NCBI GenBank assembly: GCA_021770615.1
Contig: JAETQR010000007.1
Coordinates: 107,097-171,096, forward strand
Source of the DNA: Lachnospiraceae bacterium
GTDB lineage: Bacteria > Bacillota_A > Clostridia > Lachnospirales > Lachnospiraceae
DNA: 64,000 bases
Direction of reading: 5' to 3'
Under the pieces are notes generated by a model, which made no database searches, had not been told where the DNA came from, and saw only the letters and a list, made by a program, of their open reading frames with translations. Positions 62,946 through 64,000 of this stretch are shown in pieces; the stretch's first letter is position 1, and every line of letters starts with the position of its first letter. A program made the position numbers and the translations under genes.

Positions 62946-63839
62946 TCAGGAGACGATCCTCACATACTCCGGAAGCCCTCCCTCCCGGAGCGCTTTCGTA
63001 TACTCCTCCTTTTTGCTCCTTGGCACTTTGATGACCAGATCCCTCCTCGCATTTCCAAAGATTCCCTTCCCCCACTCCTTGATCTTTTTGGAACGGATCG
63101 TAACTTCCTTTAGCTTTCCCTCTTCCGGCGAGAAGGAGAAAAAGGCATGTGTTCCGATCTTTGTGACACTGGAGGGGATTGTTACAGATTCAAACCCACA
63201 CCGTAAAAACATACCGTTACTGATCGTTTTTACACCATTCTCTATCTTCACTGTTCTTAAATCCTCACAACAGGAAAAGGCATAACTCCCGATAGATCTA
63301 CATCGGGATGGGATCGTCAGGCTTTTTAACTTTGTTCCGTCAAATGCCTCACTTCCTATCTTTTTCACATTTCTCAGGGAAATTGTCTCAATTCCCGACT
63401 CATCAAAAGCCCACCTTCCGATCCTCTTTAAAGAAGAAGGGAAGCGGATCTCCTTCAAATGATGAGTATCCTGAAAAGCATCATAGCCGACCGAGACCAG
63501 TCCCTCCGGCAGCACCACTTCCTCTACATTCTGGAAATTGTCAAAAGTTCCTGCTCCGATATAGGTGATCCCTTTCTGGAACACTACCCGTTTCGCTTTT
63601 ATATACCATCTGTTCCTACACCATCCCAAAGACGGCCCGTACTCCGTTGCATCCTGCAGTTTCCCCTTGCAATCAATCGTCACCGTTTTCGTATCCGTAT
63701 TATAATACCATGTCGTATTGTTCCCGTATTTCCCGCTATATACTTTCGCACTGCTACCACTCTGAATACAAAACAGCGTGGCAGCCAGTACAAATACCGC
63801 AAGACAGCATAGTCTCTTTAAAAAGGCACTCATTCTCAC
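62946..63839 (-). CDS. Secreted BspA-like leucine-rich-repeat protein (2)
   Basis: The 297-residue paralogue has the same signal peptide and repeats. It differs mainly around residues 60-75 (four residues fewer) and at scattered positions within repeats. Divergence is spread over the repeat faces, which suggests either diversification of the binding surface or drift between copies. Confidence 0.85.
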   Translation of the reverse strand: MRMSAFLKRLCCLAVFVLAATLFCIQSGSSAKVYSGKYGNNTTWYYNTDTKTVTIDCKGKLQDATEYGPSLGWCRNRWYIKAKRVVFQKGITYIGAGTFDNFQNVEEVVLPEGLVSVGYDAFQDTHHLKEIRFPSSLKRIGRWAFDESGIETISLRNVKKIGSEAFDGTKLKSLTIPSRCRSIGSYAFSCCEDLRTVKIENGVKTISNGMFLRCGFESVTIPSSVTKIGTHAFFSFSPEEGKLKEVTIRSKKIKEWGKGIFGNARRDLVIKVPRSKKEEYTKALREGGLPEYVRIVS

Positions 63840-63938
63840 TTTCCCCCTCTCGTTTTCATTTTACTGATGCTAAATATTCCAGAGACAAAGCGCCGGTATC
63901 AGCATCTAACTTTCGCCTTCGCCCCAGCCATAACCCTG

Positions 63939-64000
63939 TCAGGAGACGATCTTCACATACTCCGGAAGCCCTCCCTCCCGAAGCGCTTTCGTATACTCCT
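63939..64000 (-). CDS. BspA-like protein (3), C-terminus only
   Basis: The last ~20 codons of a third copy (…ALREGGLPEYVKIVS, stop at 63939-63941) are present; the gene is cut by the window edge. Confidence 0.8.
   Translation of the reverse strand, partial: EYTKALREGGLPEYVKIVS

Larger units (their letters stand above)
61880..64000 (-). repeat. Tandem array of ~1-kb units encoding BspA-like proteins
   Basis: Stops of the three genes lie at 61941, 62946 and 63939, giving periods of 1005 and 993 bases. The intergenic part (for example GCGCCGGTATCA and CTTCGCCCCAGCCATAACC) recurs in each unit, so whole units including spacers were duplicated. The array continues beyond the window. Confidence 0.85.

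Noticed and set aside
61880..64000. CRISPR-like array
   Set aside because: The repeats are ~1 kb, encode proteins and have no short regular repeat-spacer pattern; no other part of the window shows one.

Overview
The window looks like a chromosomal segment of a flagellated, Gram-positive anaerobe of the Lachnospiraceae type (Clostridia). The grounds are the Firmicutes-style ribosome binding sites (GGAGG, with several TTG starts), the flgM-flgN-flgK-flgL-fliW-csrA-flaG-fliD-fliS-flagellin order, the CsrA/FliW pair, the LicD proteins, the AbiE system and the BspA-like leucine-rich-repeat proteins. The genus cannot be fixed from the sequence alone. The first ~24 kb are visibly more AT-rich than the flagellar and housekeeping genes after ~24.3 kb, as expected for an accessory island.

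Region 1 (1-24,250) is a biosynthetic and modification island. A leftward operon (1-5555) holds an adenylation enzyme, two acyl carrier proteins, two KAS III enzymes (one fused to a decayed SDR domain) and an SDR reductase. A rightward operon (8613-19294) holds a GNAT-like acyltransferase, SDR, carrier protein, another acyltransferase-like protein, an active KAS III next to a KAS III that has lost its catalytic residues, a second carrier protein, an adenylation enzyme, an acylating aldehyde dehydrogenase with a DmpG-type aldolase, an aminotransferase and a GNAT protein. Between the two operons lies a 2.86-kb segment (5756-8612) bounded by perfect 25-bp inverted repeats. It carries a tyrosine recombinase and an AAA-ATPase/PDDEXK protein. 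Each repeat has the layout of a recombinase core site, and one of them contains the recombinase's own tyrosine codon. This looks like an inversion switch between the operons. A second ATPase-GNAT module (19436-22133), a decayed ATPase fragment, a metallo-beta-lactamase-fold hydrolase and a beta-propeller-like protein follow.

Region 2 (24,304-32,919) encodes synthesis of 2-aminoethylphosphonate (PEP mutase, phosphonopyruvate decarboxylase, AEP transaminase), a LicC-like nucleotidyltransferase that could make CMP-AEP, and two large LicD proteins that could transfer it. It lies directly downstream of flagellin on the same strand, so the likely acceptor is flagellin or its glycan. The acyl/aminoacyl operons of region 1 are plausibly part of the same flagellar modification system, by analogy with the carrier-protein, KAS III and amino-acid-activating genes of the Campylobacter flagellar locus.

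Region 3 (33,030-44,830) is the late flagellar cluster on the minus strand: flgM, flgN, two tandem flgK genes, flgL, fliW, csrA, flaG, fliD, fliS, a FliT/FlgN-like protein and flagellin. Sigma-D-like promoters precede flgM, flaG and flagellin. The flagellin leader has a long hairpin and GGA motifs suited to CsrA control.

Region 4 (44,863-64,000) carries a type IIA topoisomerase pair, an XRE regulator, an ECF sigma/anti-sigma pair with an ECF-type promoter, a MarR-MATE operon with operators in its promoter, an oxidoreductase, diaminopimelate decarboxylase, a second MATE transporter behind an apparent attenuator, a secreted lectin-like protein, an AbiE toxin-antitoxin pair with a shortened toxin, and a tandem array of three BspA-like genes, the last cut by the window end. 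Two long hairpins (49246-49384 and 51989-52130) share internal-loop sequence but differ in their stems, and may be copies of an undescribed structured or mobile element.
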